A stretch of 64,000 bases of DNA from Ceriagrion tenellum (GCA_963169105.1 OY720643.1:78289696-78353695); one strand, 5' to 3'. Shown: positions 1 through 12,313, counted from the stretch's first letter. Translations and numbers: made by a program. The notes: a model not told the origin generated them from the sequence alone.

Positions 1-769
1 GGTAAACCTTGAATCGATAGCATCATCTCAAAACTGTTTCTCCCGCGGAAATTAATGGTTGACGAAACTTCTGCTCATGCAACTTTCAACCCCAATTCAC
101 TCTCATCCTGTTGACAATGCTTTTCTTTCCCCACCTTCAATTCTCTTAAAGCATTGTTGCTATGAGTGAGAACAATTTCCACCTCCGAAACATACATCAA
201 AAATATCTTTAAAACGTTACAATTTACTTTCTGGCCACTTATTTAATAAACGTCTCTACTCCTTCATGTGTACTACAGCATTTTACATCTTCATGCTGTT
301 TTTATCGCATGATGGACTTGAAATAATATGATTTTAAGGGCAAGAACGGGTGATACACAGGTAAAAATAAATATTTCTGTCCAATGTTTATCCTACTTTC
401 ATGAAAAATATTAATTAGATGTGAATTGTGTCAAGGAAGAGAATGTTGATAAAATGAAGGGACCAATCAAATTTATTTTCCTACTTATTGGAGAATTACT
501 TTGGAAACTGAAGTTAACCCTTAACTACTATCGTGGTTTTTGGTCACGTACACATCATCCTCGGATTTATTTATTTGACCCGATTTTTCGAATTGCTCGG
601 AAACAACAACCGTCACCCGCCTTGTCTGAAGTTCAAGTTTATGCATTTAAATACATGAAGCACCTTAGTACTGACGCATGGATTCGGAATTTGACAAGAT
701 ATACTCTCGTTATATATTGTACGCTTCAAGAAAAACCTACTAGTGGACTGGATCACTCAACTACTATTC
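1..769. other. AT-rich stretch, nothing recognised
   Basis: No domain, RNA gene or repeat was recognised. An open frame from 421 to 801 exists on the plus strand, but it runs across the left end of the transposable element that starts at 773, and its translation matches nothing I know, so it is not called a gene. Confidence 0.5.
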
Positions 770-772
770 TAA

Positions 773-1971
773 GGCCGTTTTCGAACTTGGCAAACGCCTA
801 GTTAACTTGATATCAAGATATCTTGATACCTAGGCAAGCAAAGTGAAATGCTTACTTGACACTTTCGTAGCCCTTTTACGATGGAAGAGACATCATGCGG
901 CCTTCATATCGTAAAACATACGAAAAGCGCCATCCGTGTCCATAATTTTTGTGGTTGATGGAAGTCGATTGCTTCTTTAAAATGCTTCCCATCCGTATGC
1001 GACAAATTAAAAGGGAATATAATTTTTTAAATCTTATTGCTTATGAATAAAATAATTCTCATATACCATTATGTGGTGAATAACTATTATGATTCGATTG
1101 CTAGGGTCTGCTGAAGTGGACGACATATCACTCACTGTTTTTTACCACAGACAACGTCTTTATGCACAAAAAGGCATTATAATATTTCTTGCCTACGTGA
1201 AAAAACACGTAACAGTATATTAATATATTACACTTCGAACAAACTACCTATGATCTTCGACTGATAACTGATAAATACGCGCGTTGTTACTAACATAAGT
1301 AATTAAGTTGAAAACAAATTACATTTACTCTAATGGTTTACTGTCCCCTTTATATGATAAATGCAGTGAAAACATCTCCAATGTCAACGTTATTAACAAT
1401 TATGATGTTCGTTAGCTAAAAATAATGCTGCCAATGAAATTATGGCTACCTTAGAGTACTTTCCATCGGACCATAATTCTTTCATATAATTTCTTTCATC
1501 ATTTTTTCATTTCAGTTCTTTTCCTTCCAGAGTAAGGAAGATAGATTTTGTAGGTTCAATGAAGTAAACAAGGACGGTATATCTACTATGTATGGAATTA
1601 TTCACACAACTATTAGGTACCAAATCTTTTATCAGTATATTCACATTTGAAAAGCCTTTAAATATAGCGAATTTATCGATTTTTCCGCAAAAAAATTATA
1701 AATATCACACATGTATACGTAGTATTGATAAAATAGTATCCATTTGAAAGTTTCTTTACTTCTATTTTCCATACAAGGCCATATTATCACACCCAGAGTT
1801 CTAACTTAAAACCTAGCAAGCATAACAAGTCTCCTTTTTTGTTGACTTGGTATCTTTTCTCGATAGCTAGTGAACAAGCGCATGGTGATGACACGTCCAT
1901 GACGTCATAGCTTTCGATGCGTGCTAGGTTTCAAGGCAAGATTGCTTGATTTGCCAAGTTCGAAAACGGCC
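773..1971. mobile_element. Harbinger-like non-autonomous DNA element, about 1.2 kb
   Basis: The two ends are inverted copies of each other over about 22 bp: GGCCGTTTTCGAACTTGGC begins at 773 and its complement ends at 1971. The element is flanked on both sides by TAA (770-772 and 1972-1974). A 3-bp TWA target duplication with ends starting GGCC is typical of PIF/Harbinger elements, and the MITE at 12920 in this window has the same kind of end. The interior is AT-rich and has no transposase frame, so it would depend on an enzyme made elsewhere. The superfamily is inferred from the ends and flanks only. Confidence 0.6.
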
Positions 1972-1974
1972 TAA

Positions 1975-3615
1975 TTAACCAGCGTTTACATGAGTTAAAA
2001 AATGATGGTAGCCAGCGCCAACCCTAGTAACTCCAGCGTGGTTAAAAAGTTGAGTTAGGTTAGTGCCAACCTGCGTTTTACACGGCGAACTTCTACTAGG
2101 GTTAGAGTTAACCTGTTTAGAAAGCTAGAAATGTAAACAGGACATAAGCAATTAAGTTCTTCTTTCACCTACAGTTTCTGTGCCTCCTTTGGCCACTTTC
2201 ATTGCAGCAGGTTGCTGCACTGCAGCATCAACATTACATAGTTGATATTGTCATTATACATTCAATAGGTTACGCCACAAGGTTACGCCAGAAATGATTA
2301 AATTCAGCAATATTCTTATTGCTCTGCTGCTAAAGCGGAATGGTAGGATAGTGTGTTTTTTGCTGACAATATAAAAAACATCTGGACTCTTCTAATTTTC
2401 ACTTGCGTGGCAGTAAAATGTTATCATAATAGAAAGGAAAGAGCTAACAATTCTGCTAACTTCGAGAATAGAGCTAGTGAACGATCTTAAAAGGCTTACC
2501 GAAGCGCAGTTCCGAAATTCTTTTCCACACGGTGGACTTGAGCCGGAAGTTGGTTAAGTGACACTTTAGATTTCGTGTTGCCTATAGCCACTTGTGTTTG
2601 GCTTTAGGTGCCCGCCCTTTATTGACCTCGTGAAACACAACGTTGCATTGTTCTGGATCGATTCATCTGTATTTACATTACGCCTGCCCGATAAAATACA
2701 CAATTGCCTGGTTTTGTTCCCAATTGGTCCAATATGGGATGACGGCAACTTCTAAATCTTTGATTTTACCTGCTCCGGAAGGGAATTCCGTGATAAATTT
2801 GTATTTATACATTTATGTGTATAACGCTGAATTAGTTCTCTTATAACTCTTTCCGGCTGTTTATTCACTTAAATACTAGAACTGTCTGGTATCCATACCT
2901 CGTGGACCGTGTAATTCATTTCGAGAATTCCATAATATTTTTCTTTACTTGCATGTAGCACGATGGTGGGCATTTATATTTACAAAAACTTTTTATATTG
3001 ATATCATTGAACTTGAGCAACAAAAAACGAAAAAAGTTTAATCCATTCTGACGAGTTTTGGTTCAACGATATGCATATTTTAAAACTAATTTTTCAGGAG
3101 AAAAGCATCAGTTTTAATTTGACATTAAACTCAAAGAAGTTGTTTCAGAAATAGGAGAAATGTGATCAATTTTAGCGGTCAACATCAGCATTGAATCTAC
3201 GCGTTTTGTCAGAAAAGTCATTTTTTCAAAAGTTAATACAAAGACCATTTTTTAGTAAAAAAAATCGGAATAAATAAATTTAAGCATCGGCCATGCATAC
3301 CTATGTAGGGAAATATTTTGAATGATTGAAATGATAATGACTTTATTGATCTAGAACATGACGTCCTCTAAGATCAGGAAACAAATTACATATAGGTAAA
3401 TCATGAAAACAACATTATACACTCTTAATTGTTGTGAGGGACGAACAAATGGACACAAAGGAGTTGAGTCCCTTAATTACATGAATAAATACGTAATTAG
3501 ATTGATAATGCTACATGCATATAACAGAGCTAGGAAACAATTGTATAGATATCAACAAACATATACAATAAAGATGAAGAAAGATATAGAGACCGTAACA
3601 AACGATCAGTATAAA
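1975..3615. other. Intergenic, one small inverted repeat
   Basis: No gene was recognised. A short inverted repeat (ACCCTAGTA near 2024-2032 against its complement near 2093-2103), nested between GTTTACAT and ATGTAAAC, may be a tiny degraded MITE at about 1980-2145. The small open frames at 2566-2846 and 3403-3696 show no recognisable protein. Confidence 0.35.
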
Positions 3616-3617
3616 TA

Positions 3618-3770
3618 AACACCACTTTCTCCGGCGAGATGTTGTAGAACACCATGTTGAACAATGATACTCAAGCGATATCGTACTGTCTACCAAATTT
3701 ATTTCAAACTCTTACAACACGTGTTTCAACTGTCTAGCAGTCGTCATCAGGTGAGACTCAAGATCAGTAT
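3618..3770 (-). repeat. Fold-back repeat family, single-arm copy
   Basis: This stretch aligns along its length with the left arms of the fold-back repeats at 14575 and 50565. Shared landmarks, in plus-strand order, are ACTTTCTC, GGCGAGAT, TTGTAGAACA, CGTACTGTCTAC, a pyrimidine-rich block and ACACGTGTTTC, ending at the CATCATCAGG-type core. The second, inverted arm is absent here. On the minus strand the copy begins with a hammerhead-like motif, listed separately. Confidence 0.7.
3710..3756 (-). ncRNA. Hammerhead-ribozyme-like motif, type I layout
   Basis: Read on the minus strand, the order is stem I strand TCTCAC, core CTGATGA, one extra base (C), stem II GACTG/CAGTT with loop CTAGA, GAAA, a 2-bp stem III closing ACGT and ending GT, cleavage-site base T, and stem I strand GTAAGA. 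Five of six stem I pairs form. Compared with the 50.75 kb copy, one stem I pair has changed from C-G to T-A on both sides. Hammerhead self-cleaving RNAs have the core CUGANGA, stem II, GAAA; the base inserted before stem II departs from the consensus and may weaken or abolish activity. Minimal type I hammerheads are known from Penelope-like retroelements. Confidence 0.5.
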
Positions 3771-4841
3771 AAAGGCAATGATGATTTATCCTTTTATTGA
3801 GGGAACGTGATGCTTGGTGATCTCACTTAGAATGACCCATAATCAAGAGATTACCAAATTAGTTAATGACATGGGAACATGCTCGACAATCTAGGAAACT
3901 ATCTGATATGTTTTTAAAAAAGTAGTTGCTAACTCCTTTAACAATGGAGAACATCTCTACTGCGTAGAGTACTAAAGAAGTTAGTTTTAGTTGTTTAATT
4001 TTCGCTGCACTATCAGAAAATTGATTAAAACGTTTTAGCGTGCATTTGCGGTAGCTGCAAAGACTATCTGCTCTGGTTAAGATGCTCTGAGTGAATTGTC
4101 CGCGACATATTCGGTAACAATATCAACCGCTTTGAATTAGGGAAAGTTAATATTTGAATTTTTTAATGTGGTTCGAGCAAGCGGTCAAATCGATGCTGAG
4201 GAAATGCCATTAAGGCCGCGGAGAAAGAAAAGCACTCTCGGTGGATAATTGCGCGTGACCTCTTTAAAAAAAAATGATCTGCAGGTTGAATTTAGATCTC
4301 AGTCCGAGATTTCGAAGTTTTTTCGAGAGTTCTCTTTTCTTTTTTCTTCCGCTCTCATCACATCCGTTTCTGTTTTTGTAATTCGGAGACCCGCTGGCGG
4401 AATAAGAGGAGTCGTATCCATTCTAGAGTGACTTTCGTTCACTTCTCTCCCGATTCCGAATAACTTAGCATCGTTCTTAGTCATGCAAACCTTGGGGAAG
4501 GCAATGGTTGGAGCTAAAGGAAAAAGTTTGCATGGAATACGAAAGTGTATGCCGCTGGCCAAATCTCTACGGTAGAGTTGTCATTAGGGAGGAGAAGGAT
4601 TTTCGAGATGGGTTATGGCTCTTAGCATAGGCACAAGAATTGGATGTTTAAAGTCCGATATGGAGTGTGAAGCTGTGTGGTTTAGAGAATTTGTGCTTTC
4701 GGAATGAGTGTGTAACCAGATTAGAGGGTTTGTAGGCATGTGGGTGTGGCTGAAAACGGACTTAGTGATTGAGCGAGCATGCTTAGGGAGTAGAAGAAAA
4801 AGGTCTGCACGCTTTTTTATATTACGGCACTGCTTTGCTTC
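3771..4841. other. Intergenic, nothing recognised
   Basis: No coding homology, RNA gene or repeat was recognised. The minus-strand open frame at 4299-4562 has no recognisable motif. Confidence 0.4.
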
Positions 4842-4845
4842 TTAA

Positions 4846-5520
4846 GGTAGTTTGAGCGAGATAGTTCCCTAGTCATAATGGAGACTATATCGAAGTCAAA
4901 TATGCGAGCATAAACGTTTTAATTTCAGCTGCTGTAGGAAGCATGAATTAAATAATAAATTATTAATAGATAGTCCGAGCGAGATAGTTCCCTAATCATA
5001 ACATAGACTATATTCGAATTATACGTTTTAATTTCACCAGCTGTAGGACATATAAATTAAATATTGCGTTATCAATGGTGCGATAATATTGTTTTATATG
5101 ACAGAATTGGTAAGTAATTAAATGAAAATATATAAATAAGTCTTTAACTTGTCTCATTTTTTTCGCGCGGTGTGTTTTAAACTCCTTCAAAACGGAAGGT
5201 TTATTGTGATACCCAAGAACCTATTGCGGTGACCATATTGCTTTTCAAAAATAGTTGAGAAAACATGCAAACTACTCGCTATTAGGTTTTTTACGACATC
5301 GATGTATTAGAAATTCCTCATTTTGTAAATGATGTCTCTCTGAAATACATACACGTAACATTTCCCATGTAAATGGGCTGGTATTTTTTGGCAAATATCT
5401 CTGAAAGTAATGAGATGAGGGGTTGAATTTTTGGTGCCATTAGAAGGGTGAGATATTTTTCTTTTAAAAGAGATCAAATTGATTGATTTCTAGGTAAAAT
5501 GATGTTTCGCTCAAACTACC
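4846..5520. mobile_element. TTAA-flanked inverted-repeat element, copy 1
   Basis: The left end GGTAGTTTGAGCGA (4846) is the inverse of the right end TCGCTCAAACTACC (ending 5520), and TTAA lies directly outside both ends (4842-4845, 5521-5524). There is no transposase frame, so it is non-autonomous. TTAA flanks are typical of piggyBac-type insertion, but these ends do not begin CCY as piggyBac ends usually do, and TTAA could also be part of the inverted repeat. The left-end sequence is repeated inside the element at 4972-5055, so this copy has a partial internal duplication. Copies 2 and 3 follow directly and a fourth lies at 51512. Confidence 0.65.
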
Positions 5521-5962
5521 TTAATGTACTTATAAATGACTGAAATTAAATGTAATCAAATAACATACCCACATAAATCTTTGATTTGACTCGTTTTTTT
5601 CACGCGGTGCGTCCTCAAACTCCTTCAAACGGAAGGTTTTTTCGATTCTGAAAATAATTACTGTGGTGACAATATGATTGACATTAAAAAATAGTCGAGA
5701 AAACATACAAACTACACCCTGTTAATTTTTTTTACGAGATGTAGGTATTAGAAATGCCTCATTTTAAAAAAAAAGGTGTCTCGGGGGTGCATACACGCAT
5801 CATGTCCTATGTAAAAGGGCTGGTATTATTTGTCAAAAAACTCGGAAAGTAGTTCAGTAAGGGGCTGATATGTTGGTATCTTTGGAAGAGTAAGACATTG
5901 TCCTTTGAAATGAGACCTAATTAATTGATTTCTTGGTGAAATGGTATTTCGCTCAAACTACC
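5521..5962. mobile_element. TTAA-flanked element, copy 2, left end missing
   Basis: This follows copy 1 directly and shares its TTAA. It carries the internal landmarks of the family (a CACGCGGTGCGT-like box, CTCCTTCAAACGGAAGG, then a right end TCGCTCAAACTACC ending at 5962 followed by TTAA). The left terminal repeat is absent, so it is truncated or was formed by duplication of part of copy 1. Confidence 0.6.
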
Positions 5963-5966
5963 TTAA

Positions 5967-6548
5967 GGTAAATTTCAAGCTATCCGAGACTAGCCAGGTA
6001 GATCAAGCGATATTTTCTCCTAGTCATAATAATACCATATTCAAATTTTACCTTTTAATTTAAGTAGCTTTTGGAAGTATGATGAATATATTGCTATATT
6101 TATTGTACAATAGTATATTTTCATATGGCTGAGATTCTCAGTAACTAAATAAATATATCTATTTAAGTCTCACACTTGACTCAAATTTTCCATGCGGTGC
6201 GTTTAAAACTCCTCCTGAACGGAAGGTTTTTTTATGACTCGAAAAATATTGCTGCGATGAGTGTATGATTTATTTCGAAAATTATTGTGAAAATATACTT
6301 GCTGCCCGCTGTAAGATTTCTTACGAGATCTAGGTGTCTGAAATTCCCTTTTTTAACAGTTTCTCCCCTGCATAGCTGTACCACTTTTCATGTAAAAGGC
6401 TGGTATTCTTTGGTCAATGTCTTGGGAAGTATTGCGGTAAAAGGCTGACATTTTCGCATATCTCAAAGGTAAGATATTTCTCGTTAAAATAAGACCAAAG
6501 GATTTGATTTATAAGTAGAGATGACATCTTTCTCAATAGACCTTGAAG
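5967..6548. mobile_element. TTAA-flanked element, copy 3, diverged
   Basis: A third, more diverged unit follows. It retains CTAGTCATAAT near the left end, the CATGCGGTGCGT box near 6192, ACTCC..GAACGGAAGG, and a decayed right end near 6528-6546. There is no coding capacity. Confidence 0.55.
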
Positions 6549-8585
6549 CAAATCTATTTGCTCGGGTATCTTGAATGAAGTTTGTTATTTTCCACAAGTT
6601 TTGTAACTTTTGGCTTGTTGATTTGTGAATAATAATTTCCATCTGCCATCTTAATGAATGAGTATTATTCTGTATCTAAAACCTGAGGATGATTTTAAGG
6701 TCGTACTCCTGTTAATTATATTTTGTTTTTGTGTTTTCTTATATTACGTATTTGTTGGCTGCATTAACCGAAAAAGTTTCCGTTTGAATAATTTTCATGA
6801 GTTTATGGTTTTTATTTGTTAGTTTCGACATTTTTAAGAATATGTCAAGTTTTTGTTTTGGTGGAGATTGATTGGATGGAGAAAGAGGGAGAGAAACGTA
6901 ATGAGTTGGAGCGTAAGTAAGGAAATCTCTTCTCCTCCGCAAGGAAAAATAAATTATATATAGAATATTGTGCACCAACTATCTTAATAAATAGCGCTAC
7001 AACCCAGCAAGGCGTTACAGATGTCTTAGACACCAAAACCGGCTAGATTGTCACCAATTTTGTGGATCATTTCAAGTGTTCACTCTTTAATAATATCGGA
7101 AATATAAATAATTAATTCGTCAAACGTCACGCTTATTATTTCAACTTATTATTCATTCTCTCCATCTCTTTGTGGGACATCTTATTGGCGATTCTCTTCT
7201 TCCTTTTGATCTTCATCATTCCTTAACGGCACCACCCGGCTTCCTATTTGTAGATGTATTAGTGTATGTAAATTTAATTCGCGCCCTCAAATTTGGACCC
7301 AAAATCCAAAAGTAAACAAAATTGTGGTTTGAAAGAGAGTCAAGAAAATTATTTTTTACTCAGAGTTTCTCTTGGGGTTTTTTTAATGGCCTTGGCTGCG
7401 GTGATTGCCGAGAGTTTAAGAAGCGCAGAAGTGTTGAAATTTTCCCACCGCAGGGTAAACATAAGAGGCAAGTTTTAGAAATCTCCGATTTTGTGAAGCA
7501 CTGTCTGTAGGAAATTTTCCTCTGCGTCACCCGGAGAATAATGAAGAGTCCTCCTAACGAGTGAGAAGTTTATTCTCGAGTCAAGACATTTTCGAGGCAG
7601 TCTTTTAGTTTATATTCGGAAGATCATGATTTTATTTCTATACTGTATCTCAGAAAACCTTGCATGAAGTTGTTCGCTTTCCAAAATCGGAAATTTAAGT
7701 TTTTTTTTAAATTGTAATTTGTCCAATAACCCTCGATTTATGGTTAACCTTCGAGTTTCTTGCTGTTTTTATTGATTTTGTTGGATACGTTATGAGTGGA
7801 AGGTTGCGGAAAAATCCTGAAGAGTTGCCGCAACACACATTTTATCGTATAGCGAATGTGATCGAAATCGCAATGAACATTATGGTGGCCTTTTATTGTT
7901 TTTCTCTAAGTGAAAACTTAAACCAACCTTGTTAGAGTATGTTCGTGACTGATACAAATTCCTCTTGAAATATTCTTAGGGGCGCGGTCATGGTTCTCCA
8001 TATTGTGTGCGCGATCGTTATAGCTATTTTTCAAATGCGCTTCAGAGAACGTAAACGGAATTTTTATTCGCCAAATTTTGTCAGACGCTTTTAAGTACTA
8101 ATCTTAATTGATGTAGTGCATTGATAGGGCTATAAATGTGAGCTTTCCATTATAGAGTGGTTTGAGTTATGGGTAACGATAATGATAACGCAAAATAAGT
8201 AACCATAATCCTACGTGGACTGGTGCTGTGACAACTTTTTTGTCGTCGTACCGTCGTGCAGTTGGTAGGTACATAAATATTACGATTTACACACGACGAT
8301 ACGTGGCACTTAAGTTTTAATGCACTGGAGGAAAATATATATACAATATTCTCTAGATATATCTGCTGCTGACGCCCTCTGTAAAGATTTCCTAGTCCTT
8401 TTTCCTTCCGAGTATTTTTTTCTGTTCATGACGATAAAGGTACGTGGTAAGACACCTCCGTATTGTCTAAAGTCTTTTACTTTTGAAGCTCATAGCGTAT
8501 TGACGGAACGTGTCAGGATTGTCTACAAATGTCCCTCCCTTTGATTTATATCTTTGAAGTATGACTAAATGGACGACTAGTTACA
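6549..8585. other. Intergenic, nothing recognised
   Basis: AT-rich sequence with short open frames on both strands near 6740-7510 and 8320-8544. None shows a recognisable domain or coding pattern. Confidence 0.4.
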
Positions 8586-8705
8586 CCCCCACGGAGCACC
8601 CTTGACGCGGTTTGTAGTTTAGTATGCAGATCTCCCATTCACACCTTTTCTTCTCTTCCTTCCTATCTAACCTCTTCTCCATGCGGAGCCGACACCGTCG
8701 AGTTC
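8586..8705 (+). repeat. Dispersed repeat, copy A, about 120 bp
   Basis: This aligns with 14009-14138. Both contain GTAGTTTAGTATGCAGATCTC, broken here only for length (GTAGTTTAGTATGC then AGATCTC), followed by a pyrimidine-rich stretch, CTATCTAACCTCTTCTCCAT and GAGCCGAC. The family was not recognised. Confidence 0.6.
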
Positions 8706-8759
8706 AAAATACATGCTGGACTCAGCCACATTGCCCACATGTCCACCACGAGCAAGTCT

Positions 8760-9205
8760 TTCGGAAGGCCTGAGTGATCACATTATCACACACGCAGACT
8801 TGATCGGAAAATGAACTCCAATCGCGCTCGTAAAAGGGCGGAAAAAAGCTTTGGCGGCGAAGGCGGGCTGGTTTTTACGAGGAGAGTTCTGGGCGTCTGC
8901 GGAGATGATGGCTTGTTGTGTCGGCTGCCCCCGGAGTGGTTAGTACACGCGTGCATGGCAAGTGGCCGAGCGATGCGACGCGTCGTCTGTCGCTCGAGAA
9001 GAATGCCACGGCTTTGTCTTCGCTGAGTCGGGTCTCCTTCCATTTCCCACGCCCTCGCTCTCTCTCTCTCTCTCACTCTTTCCACCGCTGATAAGAGGAC
9101 TCTCTCCCACTTTATCTCCCGCCTTTCCCCGTCCATTCCTTCATCCAACCCACTCCCAAGTACGCCGTTCCCTTATCTCTCTCATGCGACACATTCGGAG
9201 CGTTT
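8760..9205. promoter_or_regulatory. GC/CpG-rich island with CT tract
   Basis: The composition shifts sharply from AT-rich surroundings to a CpG-rich block (about 8805-9020), followed by a CT dinucleotide tract at about 9057-9074 and a pyrimidine-rich tail. It overlaps open frames on both strands, as expected when GC-rich DNA lacks stops by chance. It could be a promoter or first exon of a gene outside the window; no core promoter or protein motif was identified. Confidence 0.25.
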
Positions 9206-10035
9206 GTTGAGTTGCTGCATTGTAAGAGACTTAGGAGATTAATGACATGCGAGAGCTAGAAACAGTGGCGCAGCAATGTGGTTAAATTATTTGAATATAA
9301 AGTTATTTTCCTGGAGATTTCGCATATTTATTTATGCTTCATCAGGGCTACAATGAAAATTAATATTTGTATTGTACATCAAATGAATACAGTGTACAAT
9401 TTAGGTATTTAGATTTAAAAAAAATATGTTTACATGTTATTTTTTTATTTATTATTACCTCAGAGAGTGTTAATTTATATGAGGAGGGCGTTAGGATGTC
9501 CCATTTTATATCCATAGCTGAAAGTCAAGAGTCTTAGGATCTCAAATGGTGACATTTGATGAGAAAAAGAGGTGTTCAAAAAAAATCCTAAAAATCTGAT
9601 TATATTTAGGGGTCGCGCCCGCAGGTTTTAGTTTGACATGGGGGCTCCCATAAGCGCGCACCGCTCGTTTGAAAAGCCCGCGCTCTCGGGCTTCCGCGCC
9701 ACCCCCACCATTTCTTCCCCCATCTGTCAAAGGTCCTCATATGTAGGCTTAAATTGGTTACCACTTTGGTGGGGGGGAGGAGGTGGGTGAAACTGGTGTG
9801 TAAAGAAAAAAGCCTTGTATTAAGAACATGTACTAATATTACGGAAATAGGAAGCTCCGTGGTCGGGACGAGAACTAAATTCTAATATCACTATTTTTGA
9901 GAATTTTGATTACATTTTGCTCACAAATTAATTGCATTGAAGACCGTGAGTGCCTTTTTGGTCATATTTGGTATAACTCTTCGGTGCCTGGAGACTATTT
10001 GGAGTAGATCCTGATTTTGCTACTCATCCTTGCTC
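9206..10035. other. Intergenic with a short GC-rich patch
   Basis: No gene was recognised. A GC-rich patch at about 9605-9730 contains CGCGCCC and CCCGCGCTC runs. A poly-G stretch lies near 9769-9790. Confidence 0.35.
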
Positions 10036-10039
10036 AATC

Positions 10040-11457
10040 CAGCCTGAGAATACTCCCACGCTCGGCGAGATTGTCGACGAGATGAATTTCCAAAAGAAGA
10101 AATTTACGTGAGCCAAGTAACAATGAACTGGACAAGACTGTGTATGAGTGGTTACGGCAGCAACGAAGTGAAGGCATCCTAATTTCTGGCGGAATCATAA
10201 TGGAAAAAGGTAAATATTTCCACAAGCAACTTATTATCACCTCACCGTACGAGTATACAACAGGGTGGCTACAGAAGTTAAAATATCGCCATGGCATTCG
10301 GTATCTGAAAGTTAACGGAGAAAAATTGTCAGCAGATCATGATGCTACCGAAGAGTATGTACGAGCTGGCAAAGTTGATGGAAGAACAATCTAACACCGG
10401 ATCAGATTTACAACATGGATGAGACTGGTTAGCTCTGGTGCTGTCTTCCTCGAAAAACTTATTTGCAGTGACGAGAAGACTGCGACCGGAGCTAAAGAAT
10501 CTATGGCAAGACTCACAATCACGGCTTATGTTAATGCTGCCGGAATCCATAAATGCGGACTCATGGTTATCGGAAAAAGTGCCGCGTGTGGTGGCATGGT
10601 GCGAAAAAACCACGCGGGTTTAAGGGGATCTGGCAGTTTCCTGTGATTTACAAGGCAAATAAACGAGCGAGGATAACGCAGGAATTGTTTGAAGAATGGT
10701 TTCATCGTCATTTTTTGCCTGAGGTTCAGAAAATTTTCAAGAGTATGGGGATGCCGGAAAATTAAAAAAAGGTATTGTTGTTGGACAACTGCCTCGTGCA
10801 TCCCCGCAAAAACTCATCGAGAATGATGTAACAGTGTCATTCTTACCACCTAACTGCACATCCCTCATCCAGCCATTTGATCAAGGGATAATAAACAGCC
10901 TCAAGTGTCACTAGCGAAGTGAAATCATGAAAAAAATTATCCATCGTGGAAGTCCCTTCAGCTACGAAGAATTCAAAAAAGAATGTACTATGAAAAATGT
11001 GGTATGGTGCATTGCTGAAGCGTGAGGCAGGTTACACCCAAGAATTTGAAAAGGTGCAGAAGTAACGTGCTGCCGGATTTTCAAAACCACTGCGAGGAAA
11101 CTGACGGCCCACAGGAATTTCATGGTTTCCGCCTCCAGGTGGTAACTTTTCCCATTTCGTAAATTTTGTTAAAGAGTTGGATGCCAATATGAGTGATGAA
11201 TAGATAAAATAGTGGAATGACTGTGACAATGATGCACCTGTGTATCAATGCCTCACCGATGGTAAGATTTTGGATGCCGTAACGGGTTCATCAATAATTG
11301 AAAACATCGATGAAGATGGGATGGCAAGTAATTGCAGCTCAGACGAGGAAAAAATAACGAATTCTGATGCAATTACACATGCGAAAAAACTGATTAAGTA
11401 CCTACTTGGAGCAGAGAACCTCTTCCAACGATACGGAGATATTTCAGCTGTATAGGA
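10040..11457 (+). pseudogene. pogo/Tigger-type (jerky-like) transposase pseudogene
   Basis: Translated plus-strand fragments match the Tigger/jerky group of Tc1-mariner transposases in order: the CENP-B-type DNA-binding region (LDKTVYEWLRQQRS near 10125, TGWLQKLKYRHGIR near 10264), the first catalytic segment (NMDETG, Asp codon at 10418), a core block (SDEKTATGAKES, VNAAGIHK, LMVIGKS, 10465-10575), the second Asp (LLLDNCLVHP, codon 10784) and the third (LPPNCTSLIQPFDQGII, codon 10879). An acidic serine-rich tail ends at 11455. The frame is broken by stops (for example after DETG) and several frameshifts, so it is dead. All three catalytic aspartate codons survive. Terminal inverted repeats were not located. 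Confidence 0.88.
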
Positions 11458-12230
11458 TAAAGAACAATCTAATGAAAAAGACGTAGCCAGTGGAAACAGG
11501 TGAAGCTCACAGACCTCTTGAAGAGGACAGCATCAACAACATTCGTGTGTTGCTGCCACGGATAATGTGCGTCACTCCGCCCAGGGCCAATAAAGATCCA
11601 TAAGACGTGATGGTAAGCAAACATGTCAATTTTTTTGGGATTTACGCCACTTCAGAAAGTAATAATAATTTATCAAGTTCATGCCAAGTAGTTTTTCCAA
11701 AATACCCGCGATTTCCCCACCTCGTAGGATTCACTGCGACTGTTAACATTAAATTTAAGAATTCAAACTGTTGATATTCCTAGTATTGTATTCGAAGTGG
11801 GATTGTTAATTACCAAAACCTCCGATATGTTTACGCTAGTAGTCATTAAAGCGACTTGGAATTTACGATAGGGGCATGTTGATAAATATGGGCTAGCGAA
11901 ATATTGATGTTCTACCCGGATTGTAAAGTTAAGTGCCATTTTTCTTCCATTTACAGGTGGCCTCATCTAGATTGCCTTCACGATTCGTCATTTACGAACG
12001 AAGAACTTTTTTAAATGTTTTACGTCATATAGAGTTTATGATAGTACTTTAGTTTTTCTCATTACTTGCCCCCTCATTCATCAAGGCATCATTTCCGTAG
12101 AGTCGCTCACGCTGTTTCCGTTAATCTACTTACCGTGTTATATACTTCAAGGAAAGTGATCTATACACCGGAAATATCGTAATTTCGGAACGCGTCTGGT
12201 CCCGCGTATTCCGGATTATCGATTTTCTAC

Positions 12231-12232
<2 letters not shown>
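11458..12232. other. Intergenic, nothing recognised
   Basis: This may include the 3' non-coding part of the Tigger-like element, but no terminal repeat was found. No other gene signal. Confidence 0.4.

Positions 12233-12235
<3 letters not shown>

Positions 12236-12311
<76 letters not shown>
12236..12311. repeat. (TA)n microsatellite
   Basis: An uninterrupted TA dinucleotide run of about 76 bases, preceded by TGTGTG. Open frames through it are artefacts of the repeat. Confidence 0.97.

Positions 12312-12313
<2 letters not shown>

Noticed and set aside
421..801. 126-codon open frame on the plus strand
   Set aside because: It crosses the left terminal repeat of the element at 773 and its translation shows no recognisable domain; chance is the simpler reading.
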